Counted from the stretch's first letter, positions 8,781-17,750 are shown. The stretch: DNA of 64,000 nt from Marinobacter manganoxydans MnI7-9 (GCF_000235625.1 NZ_AGTR01000037.1:25867-89866), one strand, 5' to 3'. Translations and numbers: made by a program. Notes: generated by a model not told the origin, from the sequence alone.

Positions 8781-9974
8781 TCAGGCCGTCACTGGCCGCC
8801 GCTGGGGCAACAAAACCGACAGCAACGCGGCCATGGCCACCAGACCCGACGATATCCACAAGCAGGCCTCCAGCCCCCAGGCCTGGTAGACCCAGCCGGA
8901 CAGAATCGTTCCCAGCAACCGGCCGGCGGCATTGGACATGTAATAGAAGCCCACATCCAGGGACACCCCATCACCGCGGGCATAGCTAACGATGAGATAG
9001 CTGTGCAGCGACGAGTTGACGGCAAACAGCACGCCAAACAACAGCAGGCCACCAACAATCACGAACTGGGGTGACCAACCCGCTGCCAGGCCGATGGCAA
9101 TCGCTGCCGGAATCAGCGCCAGTGCTGCCGCCCAGAGCACAGCAGGCTGCTTGCCTTCCATGTTGCCGGTGATGCGCGGGGCAATGGTCTGAATAAAGCC
9201 GTAGCCGATAATCCAGCTGGCCATAAAGCCGCCCACTTTCCAGAAGTCCCAGCCAAAGACCGTGTGCAGGTAAACGGGCAAAGCAACCACAAACCAGACA
9301 TCCCGCGCGCCGAACAGAAACATCCGGGCCGCCGACAAGACATTGATGGCCCGGCTTTTGGAGAGGATCTCGCTGAACTTCGGTTTGGCCTTGCTCTTGC
9401 CCAGATCCTGTCCCAGCAAGAACAGGCTGGCCAGCCAGACCAGTCCCAAAGCCACCGCCATGATAATCACGGCACCCTTGAAGCCGGCCGCCATCAGCAG
9501 GACCCCACCGAGGAAAAAGCCCACACCTTTGAGGGTATTCTTGGAGCCCGTCAGAATGGCCACCCACTTGTACAGGGTGCCCTGCTGCTCATCCGGCACC
9601 AGCAACTTGATGCCGCTCTTGGCGGACATCTTGTTCAGATCCTTGGCAATGCCGGACAATGCTTGCGCCGCCATCACCCAGGGCACCGTGAGCATCGCCG
9701 CCGGCACCGCCAGCATGCCCAGCGCCACAATCTGCAGGAACAGCCCGATGTTCATGGTGCGGTTCAGCCCCATTCGGGCGCCCAGGTAACCGCCCACCAG
9801 ATTGGTCACCACCCCGAAGAATTCGTAGAAGATGAACAGCAGGGCGATTTCCAGGGGCGAGTAGCCCAACTGGTGGAAATGCAGTACCACCAGCATCCGC
9901 AGGGCGCCATCGGTCAGAGTGAAGGCCCAGTAGTTGCCGGTGATCACCAGGTACTGTCGGATGGCAGCCGTCAT
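8781..9974 (-). CDS. arsJ: Organoarsenical efflux MFS transporter ArsJ
   Basis: A 397-residue MFS permease of the ArsJ family: TLTDGALRMLVVLHFHQLGY at the N-terminus, then FIFYEFFGVVTNLVGGYLGA and GIAKDLNKMSAKSGIKLLVP. ArsJ exports 1-arseno-3-phosphoglycerate, the unstable product made when GAPDH uses arsenate in place of phosphate. Its ATG lies one base after the stop of the adjacent GAPDH gene. A GTG at 9986 would extend the protein by four residues into that gene. Placement directly behind gapdh in an ars cluster fits the established ArsJ/GAPDH arsenate resistance pathway. Confidence 0.93.
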   Translation of the reverse strand: MTAAIRQYLVITGNYWAFTLTDGALRMLVVLHFHQLGYSPLEIALLFIFYEFFGVVTNLVGGYLGARMGLNRTMNIGLFLQIVALGMLAVPAAMLTVPWVMAAQALSGIAKDLNKMSAKSGIKLLVPDEQQGTLYKWVAILTGSKNTLKGVGFFLGGVLLMAAGFKGAVIIMAVALGLVWLASLFLLGQDLGKSKAKPKFSEILSKSRAINVLSAARMFLFGARDVWFVVALPVYLHTVFGWDFWKVGGFMASWIIGYGFIQTIAPRITGNMEGKQPAVLWAAALALIPAAIAIGLAAGWSPQFVIVGGLLLFGVLFAVNSSLHSYLIVSYARGDGVSLDVGFYYMSNAAGRLLGTILSGWVYQAWGLEACLWISSGLVAMAALLSVLLPQRRPVTA

Positions 9975-9975
9975 A

Positions 9976-10980
9976 TCAGGCAGCACCCACCCTGCGCGCC
10001 AGTTCCGCGGTGCGGTTGGCGTAGCCCCATTCGTTGTCGTACCAGGCGTAGATTTTCACCTGGGTGCCGTTGACCACCATGGTGGACAGGGCATCGACGA
10101 TGGAGGAACGCGGGTCGGTCTTGTAGTCAATGGATACCAGTGGGCGCTCTTCGTAGCCCAGAATACCGTTCAGTTCACCCTCGGCAGCCTCTTTCAACAG
10201 CTGGTTTACGGTGTCCCTGTCGGTAGCCGATTCCACTTCAAACACGCAATCGGTCAGCGACGCGTTGGTGAGCGGCACGCGCACGGCGTGGCCATCCAGG
10301 CGCCCTTTCAGTTCCGGGAATATTTCGATAATCGCCGTTGCTGAACCGGTGCTGGTGGGGATCAGTGAACTGCCGCAGGCTCTCGCCCGGCGCAGATCCT
10401 TGTGGGGCGCATCGATAATGGTCTGGGTGTTGGTCAGGCTGTGAATGGTGGTGATGGAGCCGTGCTTGATGCCCAGCTTCTCATGAATCACCTTCACCAC
10501 CGGTGCCAGACAGTTGGTGGTGCAGGAGGCGGCGGTCACAATGCGGTCGTTGGCCGGGTCGAAAATATCATCGTTCACACCAACCACAATGTTCTTGGCG
10601 CCCGCCTCCTTCACCGGTGCCGTGACCACGACCCGTTTCACGCCCTGGTCCAGGTACGCCTGCAAAGCACTGACCTTCTTGTTCACGCCACTGGCCTCGA
10701 TCACCAGATCGCAGCCGGACCAGTCGGTTTCACCGATGCTCCGGTTGTGAGTCACGCGAATGCGCTGGCCCTCGATGACGATATCCGTTCCGTCGGCAGT
10801 GGCTTCCCGACTCCAGCGACCATGGATGCTGTCAAAGTTGAGCAGGTGAGCCAAAGTACCGGTATCGGCGCCCGGATCGTTGATGGCCACAAACTCCATA
10901 TCTGGCCAGCCCCAGGCGGCCCGCAAGGCCAGACGACCGATTCGGCCAAATCCATTAATGCCTACTTTGATCTTGCTCAT
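9976..10980 (-). CDS. gapdh: ArsJ-associated glyceraldehyde-3-phosphate dehydrogenase
   Basis: A 334-residue type I GAPDH. The NAD-binding N-terminus is [19 protein letters not shown], the catalytic cysteine is in [15 protein letters not shown] near residue 151, and the C-terminal [10 protein letters not shown] is intact. Start ATG preceded by CAGGAG at good spacing. In ars operons this enzyme converts glyceraldehyde-3-phosphate and arsenate to 1-arseno-3-phosphoglycerate, which ArsJ then exports. Position between the ArsC-ArsR gene (46 bases upstream) and arsJ makes the arsenic role far more likely than central glycolysis. Residues that separate the two roles cannot be judged by eye. Confidence 0.93.
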   Translation of the reverse strand: MSKIKVGINGFGRIGRLALRAAWGWPDMEFVAINDPGADTGTLAHLLNFDSIHGRWSREATADGTDIVIEGQRIRVTHNRSIGETDWSGCDLVIEASGVNKKVSALQAYLDQGVKRVVVTAPVKEAGAKNIVVGVNDDIFDPANDRIVTAASCTTNCLAPVVKVIHEKLGIKHGSITTIHSLTNTQTIIDAPHKDLRRARACGSSLIPTSTGSATAIIEIFPELKGRLDGHAVRVPLTNASLTDCVFEVESATDRDTVNQLLKEAAEGELNGILGYEERPLVSIDYKTDPRSSIVDALSTMVVNGTQVKIYAWYDNEWGYANRTAELARRVGAA

Positions 10981-11026
10981 GTTGTGCTCCTGATAAACCT
11001 GTTCCGTACATTAGACCCTGCGGACA

Positions 11027-11791
11027 TTACAGACATTGGACAGATGGGCGGTCTGCCATGGCCTGCAATCGCGCAAGCGGGTTCTCTATCAATCGGCCGT
11101 TATGGCTGGCGGTTTCATCCAGCACCCGGGCCAGCCACTGCGGAATGCCCGGGTTCAGGGAATAGTAGATCCACTGGCCCCGACGCTCCGTGGCCAGCAG
11201 GCCGGCATCCCGCAACGTGGCCAGATGCCGGCTGACTTTCGGCTGGGGCGCTTCAAAGGCTTCGGTAAGCTCGCAGACACAGAGTTGCCCCTGGCTGCGG
11301 ATCATTAACAGCGCCGCAAGGCGGAAATCGTCGGCCAGCGCCTTGAACACCGTGACCGGGTCATAGCTGGCGGGTTTCGCTCCAGTTTCTTTCTGATGAA
11401 TGAGTGCGAACAGGGCGACTCGCTCTTTGATCTCCTTAAGCCTGAGGGCGAAAGTGGAATGGCGGTTTGCTGGTACCGGATCGGCAAAATCCCAGGCAAT
11501 CTGCTGGGCCGGCTGGCAGACCGCACCGCACTCGCTGGAAGCTTTCTCGCAGAGGGTAATCACGTAATCCCAATACTGTTCCTGCAAATCTGCCAACCGC
11601 TTGCTAGAAAGCCCTTCCGTCGATACGCCGGCTTCCTCAAGAACCTGCAATGCCATCGGGTGGGGCTCGGTTGGCTCGGTACCGGCGCTGGCCACTTCAA
11701 ACCGGTCCCCGGCTATGTCCCGCAGCAAGGCTTCTGCCATAAGAGAACGGGCACTGTTGGCGGTACAGACAAACAAAACGCGGCGCTTCAT
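11027..11791 (-). CDS. ArsC-ArsR fusion: phosphatase-type arsenate reductase with C-terminal ArsR repressor
   Basis: A 254-residue fusion. Residues 1-135 are a low-molecular-weight phosphatase-like domain with the CX5R loop VLFVCTANSARSLMAE and a DP segment DFADPVPA. Residues 145-240 form a winged helix: VFKALADDFRLAALL, the metal-site type CVCELTEAF, and recognition helix PQPKVSRHLATLRDAGLL. The first part should reduce arsenate (or act as a tyrosine phosphatase); the second should repress the cluster until arsenite binds the cysteine pair. First gene of the minus-strand unit arsCR-gapdh-arsJ, divergent from acr3. ATG preceded by GGGGAAG. The fusion type is known in other bacteria, so it is uncommon rather than new. 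Confidence 0.92.
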   Translation of the reverse strand: MKRRVLFVCTANSARSLMAEALLRDIAGDRFEVASAGTEPTEPHPMALQVLEEAGVSTEGLSSKRLADLQEQYWDYVITLCEKASSECGAVCQPAQQIAWDFADPVPANRHSTFALRLKEIKERVALFALIHQKETGAKPASYDPVTVFKALADDFRLAALLMIRSQGQLCVCELTEAFEAPQPKVSRHLATLRDAGLLATERRGQWIYYSLNPGIPQWLARVLDETASHNGRLIENPLARLQAMADRPSVQCL

Positions 11792-11805
11792 ATCTGCTTC
11801 CCCAT

Positions 11806-11825
11806 ATATTCGGCTTTATGGATAT
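11806..11825. promoter_or_regulatory. Candidate ArsR operator in the divergent ars promoter
   Basis: The 91-base gap between arsCR and acr3 holds an imperfect dyad, ATATTC-N8-GGATAT, 15 bases in front of the arsCR ATG. A CATAAT hexamer at 11837-11842 could be the -10 of acr3. A single operator here could control both directions, as expected for an ars cluster. Half-site choice is by eye only. Confidence 0.35.
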
Positions 11826-11882
11826 CCAATTTTGTGCATAATAGATTCAGTCTCCCTACGAGTAAAGGAATCATCAAATACG

Positions 11883-12953
11883 ATGAGCACCAACACAGAA
11901 ATAACCCGGGCTGAAGACGCCGACGGCGGCATGGATTTGTTCGGCAAGTTCCTGTCGGTATGGGTAGCCCTGGCCATCATCGCCGGCGTGGCGCTCGGTC
12001 AGCTCGCACCAGTGGTACCCGAGACCCTGTCCCGTTTCGAATACGCGCAGGTCTCCATCCCCATCGCCATTCTGATCTGGGCGATGATTTTCCCGATGAT
12101 GGCGCAGATTGATTTCAGTGCGGTGGTCGGTGTACGGAAAGAACCGAAAGGCCTGGCGATCACTACCATCGTCAACTGGCTGATCAAGCCCTTCACCATG
12201 TTTGCCATTGCCTGGTTCTTTCTGATGGTGGTGTTCGAGCCATGGATCGCGCCGGGACTGGCCAGCGAGTACCTGGCCGGGGCGATCCTGTTGGGTGCGG
12301 CGCCCTGCACCGCCATGGTGTTCGTGTGGAGCTTCCTGACCAAAGGCGATGCCGCCTACACTCTGGTGCAGGTATCGCTTAACGACATCATCATGCTGTT
12401 TGCCTTCGCGCCTATTGTTGTTTTCCTGCTGGGCATTTCCGACATCCAGGTGCCCTGGGATACCGTGCTGCTGTCCGTCGTCCTGTACATCGTGATTCCG
12501 CTAACAGCCGGCTACCTGACCCGTCGCGCCCTGATTTCGCGCCACGGTCAGCAGTGGTACGACGATGTCTTTATGAAGCGGCTCAGCCCGGTCACCCCGG
12601 CAGCGCTGATTGTCACTCTGGTACTGCTGTTCGCCTTCCAGGGCGAGGTAATCCTGAACAACCCCCTGCACATCGTGCTGATTGCCGTGCCGCTGATTGT
12701 TCAGACCTTCCTGATTTTCTTCCTGGCCTACGGCTGGGCGAGGCTGTGGAAAGTACGCCACTGTATCGCAGCGCCTGGCGCCATGATCGGTGCCAGCAAC
12801 TTCTTCGAACTGGCCGTGGCCGCAGCCATCGCACTGTTCGGCCTGCAATCCGGCGCAGCGCTGGCGACCGTGGTCGGGGTACTGGTGGAGGTACCTCTGA
12901 TGCTGGTTCTTGTTCGCATCGCCAACAAGACCCGGGATCGGTTCCCGGCATAA
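11883..12953 (+). CDS. acr3: Arsenite efflux permease Acr3
   Basis: A 356-residue, ten-helix member of the ACR3 family. It contains the conserved cysteine in ILLGAAPCTAMVFVWS near residue 135 and the conserved glutamate region MIGASNFFELAVAAAI near 305, both required for As(III) transport in studied homologues. It exports arsenite by proton antiport across the inner membrane. ATG at 11883 begins MSTNTEITR; AAGGA lies about 13 bases upstream, a loose fit. Earlier in-frame codons are shadow of arsCR. Read divergently from the ArsC-ArsR fusion, whose repressor domain should control it. Confidence 0.95.
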   Translation: MSTNTEITRAEDADGGMDLFGKFLSVWVALAIIAGVALGQLAPVVPETLSRFEYAQVSIPIAILIWAMIFPMMAQIDFSAVVGVRKEPKGLAITTIVNWLIKPFTMFAIAWFFLMVVFEPWIAPGLASEYLAGAILLGAAPCTAMVFVWSFLTKGDAAYTLVQVSLNDIIMLFAFAPIVVFLLGISDIQVPWDTVLLSVVLYIVIPLTAGYLTRRALISRHGQQWYDDVFMKRLSPVTPAALIVTLVLLFAFQGEVILNNPLHIVLIAVPLIVQTFLIFFLAYGWARLWKVRHCIAAPGAMIGASNFFELAVAAAIALFGLQSGAALATVVGVLVEVPLMLVLVRIANKTRDRFPA

Positions 12954-13082
12954 ATCGCGGCGGCCAGCGTCGGGCTTTTGGTCACGGCGCCGGCCTCACT
13001 CGCATTACCTGTTCAGCTCACCGTCACCCTGCTAATATCGCGGCCACATTTCTGACGTACTGAATCTGACGGAATCCACGCA

Positions 13083-13880
13083 ATGGACGTTTTCCAGGCC
13101 CTTTTCCTTGGCCTTCTCCAGGGACTGACCGAATTCCTACCCATCTCCAGCTCCGCCCACCTGATCCTCACCCCGGCGCTGTTCGGCTGGACCGATCAAG
13201 GCGTAGGCTTCGACCTGTCGGTGCACGTCGGGACCTTGCTGGCGGTTGTGCTCTATTTCCGGAGGGATGTTTTTGGTATTGCCCGGGACGGACTGATTTC
13301 CGTCAGCCGCCGCAAAATCGTTGGCCAGGGCGCCCTTGCCTGGTACCTCGTCATCGGCACCATCCCTGCGGGCCTGGCCGGCCTGGCGTTGCTGGATATG
13401 ATCGACAACGAACTGCGGGCGGTGGAAGTCATCTTCTTCACCACCCTGTTCTTCGGCCTGCTCCTCGGCCTTGCAGACTGGTTGCCCAAACGTCAGCGCA
13501 CCCTCGACAAACTGAACTGGAAAGACGCCGTCCTGGTTGGCATCGCCCAGGCCATGGCCCTCGTCCCCGGCACCTCCCGTTCCGGCGTAACCATCACCGC
13601 CGGCCTGTTCCTGGGCATGACCCGCGAAACCGCCTCCAGGTTCTCATTCCTGTTGGCAATCCCCATCATCGTGCTGGCATCAGCCGTGAAACTGCTGGAA
13701 GTGGCAACTTCGGATGTGATCGTCGACTGGAGTGGTTTTCTGATTGGCGGGGTGACTTCATTCCTGATGGCCATTACCGCAATCCACTTCTTCCTTAAGT
13801 GGCTCAACAAGGTAGGCATGTGGCCGTACGTTATCTATCGGATTGTTCTGGCGGGTGTGATTTACGCAGTTCTGATGTAG
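13083..13880 (+). CDS. uppP: Undecaprenyl-diphosphatase
   Basis: A 265-residue polytopic membrane enzyme (BacA/UppP) that dephosphorylates undecaprenyl diphosphate to recycle the lipid carrier for peptidoglycan and polysaccharide synthesis. The first motif is GLLQGLTEFLPISSSAH (residues 10-26) with the catalytic glutamate and histidine. The second is ALVPGTSRSGVTITAG near residue 160. Length matches the family (about 265-275). It follows acr3 by 129 bases with no shared function and converges on uvrD. Confidence 0.96.
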   Translation: MDVFQALFLGLLQGLTEFLPISSSAHLILTPALFGWTDQGVGFDLSVHVGTLLAVVLYFRRDVFGIARDGLISVSRRKIVGQGALAWYLVIGTIPAGLAGLALLDMIDNELRAVEVIFFTTLFFGLLLGLADWLPKRQRTLDKLNWKDAVLVGIAQAMALVPGTSRSGVTITAGLFLGMTRETASRFSFLLAIPIIVLASAVKLLEVATSDVIVDWSGFLIGGVTSFLMAITAIHFFLKWLNKVGMWPYVIYRIVLAGVIYAVLM

Positions 13881-13902
13881 GCCTGCTTACAATTAGCAGG
13901 CC
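13880..13902. terminator. Perfect 8-bp stem-loop between convergent uppP and uvrD
   Basis: GGCCTGCT and AGCAGGCC pair perfectly around a seven-base loop. The stem begins in the last base of the uppP stop, and the uvrD stop lies in the loop and the edge of the stem. No T-run follows on either strand, so it is a weak candidate for an intrinsic terminator and may only slow polymerase or protect both 3' ends. Confidence 0.4.
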
Positions 13903-16058
13903 TCGAGAGGCGCATAAGCCAGAACAAGCCACTTGGCGCCCTCATCAAAGTTCACCTGCACCCGAGTATGGTGCCCGGTGCCCTCCGAATTCATCACGAT
14001 GCCCTCGCCAAACTTGGGATGGCGCACCCGCTGACCCAGGCTGAAACCGGATTGCTGGGCCGAATCCTGGCTGAACATGCTCTCATTCGGACGCGCCACC
14101 ATAGCGGGGCGGGTCACTGTGTTGCGCAGCCGCACTTCCTGCAGACAGTCGCCCGGAATCTCCCGCACAAACCGGGACAACGCATTAAACTTCTCCTGAC
14201 CGTACAAACGCCGGGATTCGGCGTAAGTGAGCACCAGCTTCTTCATGGCCCGGGTTATGCCCACGTAGGCCAGTCGGCGCTCTTCTTCCATACGGCCTGG
14301 CTCTTCCAGAGACATGCCATGGGGGAACAGACCCTCTTCCACGCCGGCCAGGAACACGAGTGGGAATTCCAGGCCCTTGGCGGAGTGCAATGTCATCAAC
14401 TGAACACTATCTTCATGGTCTTCGGCCTGAGATTCACCGGCATCCAGAGCCGCCTGGGCAATGAATTCCGACAGCGCGTCCACGCCATCCTCCACTTCGT
14501 AATCAGACAGGGCATTCACCAGTTCCTCCAGGTTTTCCACCCGAGCCTGGCCTTTCTCGCCTTTCTCGCTGGCGTGATAGTCCTTCAGTCCGCTGTTTTC
14601 GATGGTCTGCTTCATCAGGCCATGCAAAGACGCATCGCCGACCATTTCGGAGAGACCTTCGATAATGGCAATGAAAGACTGCAGCCCGGTTTTGGCCCGG
14701 CCTTTCACCTGTCCGGCGTCCAGCAGCCGCTCGGCGGATTCCCACAGGGAGATGCTTTGCTCGGTGGCGTATTCCCGAAGTTCAGCGAGACTTTTTGCGC
14801 CTATGCCACGGGGCGGCACGTTCACCACTCGCTCAAATGCTGCATCGTCGCGGCGATACTGGACCAGCCTCAGGTACGCCAGGGCGTTTCGGATTTCCTG
14901 GCGGTCATAGAAACGCAGACCTCCATAGACCCGATATGGGATCCCCTGGCGCATCAGCGATTCTTCCAGCACCCGGGACTGGGCGTTGGAGCGATAGAGA
15001 ATCGCGGATTCACTGCGCAGATTGCCGTCCTGCACCCAGGCAGAGATGCTGTCGGCAATGTAGTTGGCTTCGTCCTGCTCGTTGAACGCCGCGTACAGGC
15101 TGATCGGTTCGCCTTCCGGACCGTCGGTCCAGAGCTCCTTGCCCAGCCGGCCCTGGTTGTTGGCGATCACCGCGTTGGCCGCCTTCAGGATCATCTGGGT
15201 GGAGCGGTAATTCTGCTCCAGACGCACCAACCGGGCATTGGGGAAATCCCGCTGGTACTGCTGGATGTTTTCGACCTTGGCGCCCCGCCAGCCGTAGATA
15301 GACTGATCGTCGTCCCCCACCACCGTCATTGGCACGCGATTGCTGGCCAGCACCTGCAGCCAGGCGTATTGAATGGTGTTGGTGTCCTGAAACTCGTCCA
15401 CCAGGATATGCTGGAACCGGCTCTGGTAATGGGCCAGCAGCTCCGGGCGATGCAGCCACAGTTCATGGGATCGCAGCAACAACTCGCCAAAATCCACCAG
15501 ACCACCCTGCTGGCAGAGTTTTTCGTACTGACGATAGATCTTCAGCATGATCGACAGGAAATGGTCGCCCGGATTCTCCTGGATATGATCCGCCCGCAGC
15601 CCTTCGTCCTTCTGGCTACTGATAAACCACTGGGCCTGCTTCGGCGGCCACTTGCTCTCATCAATCTGGTTTTCCCGCATCACCCGCTTGATCAGCCGCA
15701 GCTGGTCGTCGCTGTCCAGAACCTGGAAGTTCTCCGGCAAGCCGGCGTCTTTCCAGTGCGAGCGCAGCAGACGGTGCGCGATGCCATGAAAGGTGCCGAA
15801 CCAGAGGCCGCGAGCCGGAATGTCCATCATCTGCTCAATGCGATAACGCATCTCCTTGGCGGCCTTGTTGGTAAACGTAACCGCCAGGATGCCAGTGGGC
15901 GGCACCCGATCCACGGTCATCAACCAGGCGATCCGGTGCACCAGAACACGGGTTTTACCACTTCCTGCACCTGCCAGAACCAAAAGGTGATCGTTCTGAG
16001 CGGTAACAGCTTCACGCTGGGCATCGTTCAACGGATCGATGATGTGGGAGACGTCCAT
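13893..16058 (-). CDS. uvrD: DNA helicase II UvrD
   Basis: A 721-residue SF1A 3'-5' helicase for nucleotide excision and mismatch repair. Q-motif and Walker A: LNDAQREAVTAQ and LVLAGAGSGKTRVL; motif II: ILVDEFQDTN; motif III: VVGDDDQSIYGWRGA; motif IV: RLEQNYRSTQ; motif V-VI: MTLHSAKGLEFPLVFLAG and RRLAYVGITRAMKKL. The C-terminus carries the Tudor-like RNA polymerase-binding domain (LGQRVRHPKFGEGIV). Length equals E. coli UvrD (720). ATG at 16058 gives the canonical N-terminus MDVSHIIDPLN. A LexA box lies just upstream, so SOS induction is likely. Confidence 0.97.
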   Translation of the reverse strand: MDVSHIIDPLNDAQREAVTAQNDHLLVLAGAGSGKTRVLVHRIAWLMTVDRVPPTGILAVTFTNKAAKEMRYRIEQMMDIPARGLWFGTFHGIAHRLLRSHWKDAGLPENFQVLDSDDQLRLIKRVMRENQIDESKWPPKQAQWFISSQKDEGLRADHIQENPGDHFLSIMLKIYRQYEKLCQQGGLVDFGELLLRSHELWLHRPELLAHYQSRFQHILVDEFQDTNTIQYAWLQVLASNRVPMTVVGDDDQSIYGWRGAKVENIQQYQRDFPNARLVRLEQNYRSTQMILKAANAVIANNQGRLGKELWTDGPEGEPISLYAAFNEQDEANYIADSISAWVQDGNLRSESAILYRSNAQSRVLEESLMRQGIPYRVYGGLRFYDRQEIRNALAYLRLVQYRRDDAAFERVVNVPPRGIGAKSLAELREYATEQSISLWESAERLLDAGQVKGRAKTGLQSFIAIIEGLSEMVGDASLHGLMKQTIENSGLKDYHASEKGEKGQARVENLEELVNALSDYEVEDGVDALSEFIAQAALDAGESQAEDHEDSVQLMTLHSAKGLEFPLVFLAGVEEGLFPHGMSLEEPGRMEEERRLAYVGITRAMKKLVLTYAESRRLYGQEKFNALSRFVREIPGDCLQEVRLRNTVTRPAMVARPNESMFSQDSAQQSGFSLGQRVRHPKFGEGIVMNSEGTGHHTRVQVNFDEGAKWLVLAYAPLEAC

Positions 16059-16075
16059 AAAGAATCGGTTCGCTA

Positions 16076-16091
16076 CTGGTTAAATAAACAG
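16076..16091. promoter_or_regulatory. LexA (SOS) box upstream of uvrD
   Basis: CTGGTTAAATAAACAG fits the gammaproteobacterial LexA core CTG-N10-CAG, with an A/T-rich centre and flanks TA and GT. It ends 17 bases before the uvrD ATG. A possible minus-strand -10 hexamer TATACT lies at 16104-16099, so a bound repressor would block the start of transcription. LexA control of uvrD is established in E. coli. Confidence 0.75.
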
Positions 16092-16160
16092 GTCTGAGAG
16101 TATAACAGGAGAAATGCGGGATTTCTTTTGGGCTTGGGTTAGCCCTTTTCTTGAGGGGAA

Positions 16161-16272
16161 AAGCACGAGGGCGGGGCTCTGTTCAGGACACGCTACGAGC
16201 ACATCCATGTGCGCTTGGCTGTGGCCATCCCTGGCCACAGACAGTCCTGAACAGAGCCCCGCCCCCGCGCTT
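16161..16272. repeat. Three-way-junction intergenic element, copy A
   Basis: A 112-base structured element between the 3' end of the aldehyde dehydrogenase gene and the uvrD promoter. The outer arms (16161-16188 and 16245-16272) pair over 28 positions with two mismatches, including 20 perfect pairs. Inside are two hairpins: one centred on ACATCCATGT (16199-16212) and a 9-pair stem CTGTGGCCA/TGGCCACAG with loop TCCC (16219-16240). The inner 29-base segment matches copy B at 32938-33045, whereas the outer arms do not. It may end or stabilise the aldehyde dehydrogenase transcript; no T-run follows. Confidence 0.8.
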
Positions 16273-16298
16273 ATCTCGCTTTGGAGATGGCTTCTCTG

Positions 16299-17750
16299 TT
16301 AAAAACCCCTTGGTACAGTCTGCGCTTCAACAAACTCGAACAGACCTTCCAGGCCGCCTTCACGACCAATACCAGAGGCTTTCATGCCACCAAACGGCGC
16401 TTCCGGTGTCGGGCCGGTGCCGGTGTTCCAGCCGCAGTGGCCGAAACGAAGGCCAGCAGCCACGCGCTGGGCGCGTTCGGCATCGTTGGTGAACACGTAG
16501 GAGGCGAGACCGAACTCGGTGTCGTTACCGGCTTCGATGACTTCCTCTTCCGTGCGGAACAGGGCCATGGGCACCAGCGGGCCGAAGGTTTCTTCCTGGT
16601 AGCAGTACATATCCCGGTTTACGCCGTGCACGACGGTCGGCGGGAAGAACAGGTCGTTACCCAGATCTTCCGGTTTCTTGCCGGCAACCAGGGTAGCGCC
16701 TTTTTCGAGGGCATCCTGTACGTGACGTTTGACCTTGTCGTAGCCGGCCTGGTTGATCAGGGGGCCAAGGTCCACGTCGCCGTTGATGCCGTCGCCGACG
16801 GTCATCTTGTTGACCCGCTCGGCCAGTTTTTCACCGAAGGCATCGGCCACTTTCTCGTGCACAAAGATCCGGTTGGCACAGACACAGGTCTGGCCGCCAC
16901 CCCGGAATTTGTTGGCTATGAGGTTATCTGCCGCGGCATCCAGGTCGGCGTCATCAAACACGATGAACGGCGCATTGCCGCCCAGCTCCAGGGCCAGTTT
17001 CTTGACCTGATCCGCCGTATCGACAATGAGCTTGCGGCCCACTTCGGTGGAACCGGTAAAGCTGAGCATGGGCACGTCGGGGCTCTCGCAGAGAACCTTG
17101 CCGATCACGCTGGCTTTACCCATCACCAGGTTCACCATGCCGTCGGGTATGTCGGTGTGCTTATCCATCAGGCTGAACAGGGCGATCATGGTCAGCGGGG
17201 TTTCACTGGCCGGTTTGATCACCGAGGGGCAGCCTGCCGCCAGCGCAGCGGAGAGCTTCTTCGCGATCATGCCAATGGGGAAGTTCCAGGGCGTGATCAG
17301 GCCGGTGACACCAATGGGCCGGTAGTGAACCGTCCAGGTGCAGTCTTTCGGCTTTTCCGGAATGGTATGGGCATCCAGGGCCTGGATGTGCTTGGAGCAG
17401 TAATCGAAGAACCCGGCGGCGTAATCCACTTCACCCTGGGCCTCCTGCAGCGGCTTGCCATGCTCCATGCACAGGATCCGACCGACTTCCTCCTTGTTGG
17501 CCTTGAGCGCATCCCGGATGTCTTCCAGCCACTTCCGGCGGGTCTCGATGCTGTAGGGACTGGTCAGTCGCAGTGCCGACTTGCCGGAGGCAACGGCGGC
17601 GTTCACTTCGTCTTCCGACATGGATGCGACCTGGGCGATCACCTTACCCGTTGCCGGGTTATAGACATCGAAGGTGTTGCCATGTTCATTGTCAGTCCAG
17701 CGACCACCGATATAGCCGGTCAGCTTTTCCAGCAGGGGTGACTCGATCAT
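16299..17750 (-). CDS. gabD: NAD(P)-dependent succinate-semialdehyde dehydrogenase-type aldehyde dehydrogenase
   Basis: A 483-residue aldehyde dehydrogenase close to the GabD group. The cofactor site is GLITPWNFPIGMIAKKLSAA, the glycine motif is SFTGSTEVGRKL, the general base glutamate is in LALELGGNAPF and the nucleophile cysteine in GGGQTCVCANR near residue 285, which also has the second cysteine typical of succinate-semialdehyde enzymes. Ends with the usual PFGGMKASGIGREGG. ATG follows GAGGAG with six-base spacing. Presumed reaction: succinate semialdehyde to succinate; related semialdehydes such as glutarate semialdehyde are possible. No gabT partner is in the window, so the substrate is an inference. 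Confidence 0.88.
   Translation of the reverse strand: MIESPLLEKLTGYIGGRWTDNEHGNTFDVYNPATGKVIAQVASMSEDEVNAAVASGKSALRLTSPYSIETRRKWLEDIRDALKANKEEVGRILCMEHGKPLQEAQGEVDYAAGFFDYCSKHIQALDAHTIPEKPKDCTWTVHYRPIGVTGLITPWNFPIGMIAKKLSAALAAGCPSVIKPASETPLTMIALFSLMDKHTDIPDGMVNLVMGKASVIGKVLCESPDVPMLSFTGSTEVGRKLIVDTADQVKKLALELGGNAPFIVFDDADLDAAADNLIANKFRGGGQTCVCANRIFVHEKVADAFGEKLAERVNKMTVGDGINGDVDLGPLINQAGYDKVKRHVQDALEKGATLVAGKKPEDLGNDLFFPPTVVHGVNRDMYCYQEETFGPLVPMALFRTEEEVIEAGNDTEFGLASYVFTNDAERAQRVAAGLRFGHCGWNTGTGPTPEAPFGGMKASGIGREGGLEGLFEFVEAQTVPRGF

Noticed and set aside
13968-16097. Open frame of 709 codons opposite uvrD
   Set aside because: Antisense shadow of a clear UvrD; no family features.
16161-16272. 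Structured element as a CRISPR, attachment site or transposon end
   Set aside because: No spacer array, no flanking target duplication and no transposase or integrase gene nearby.
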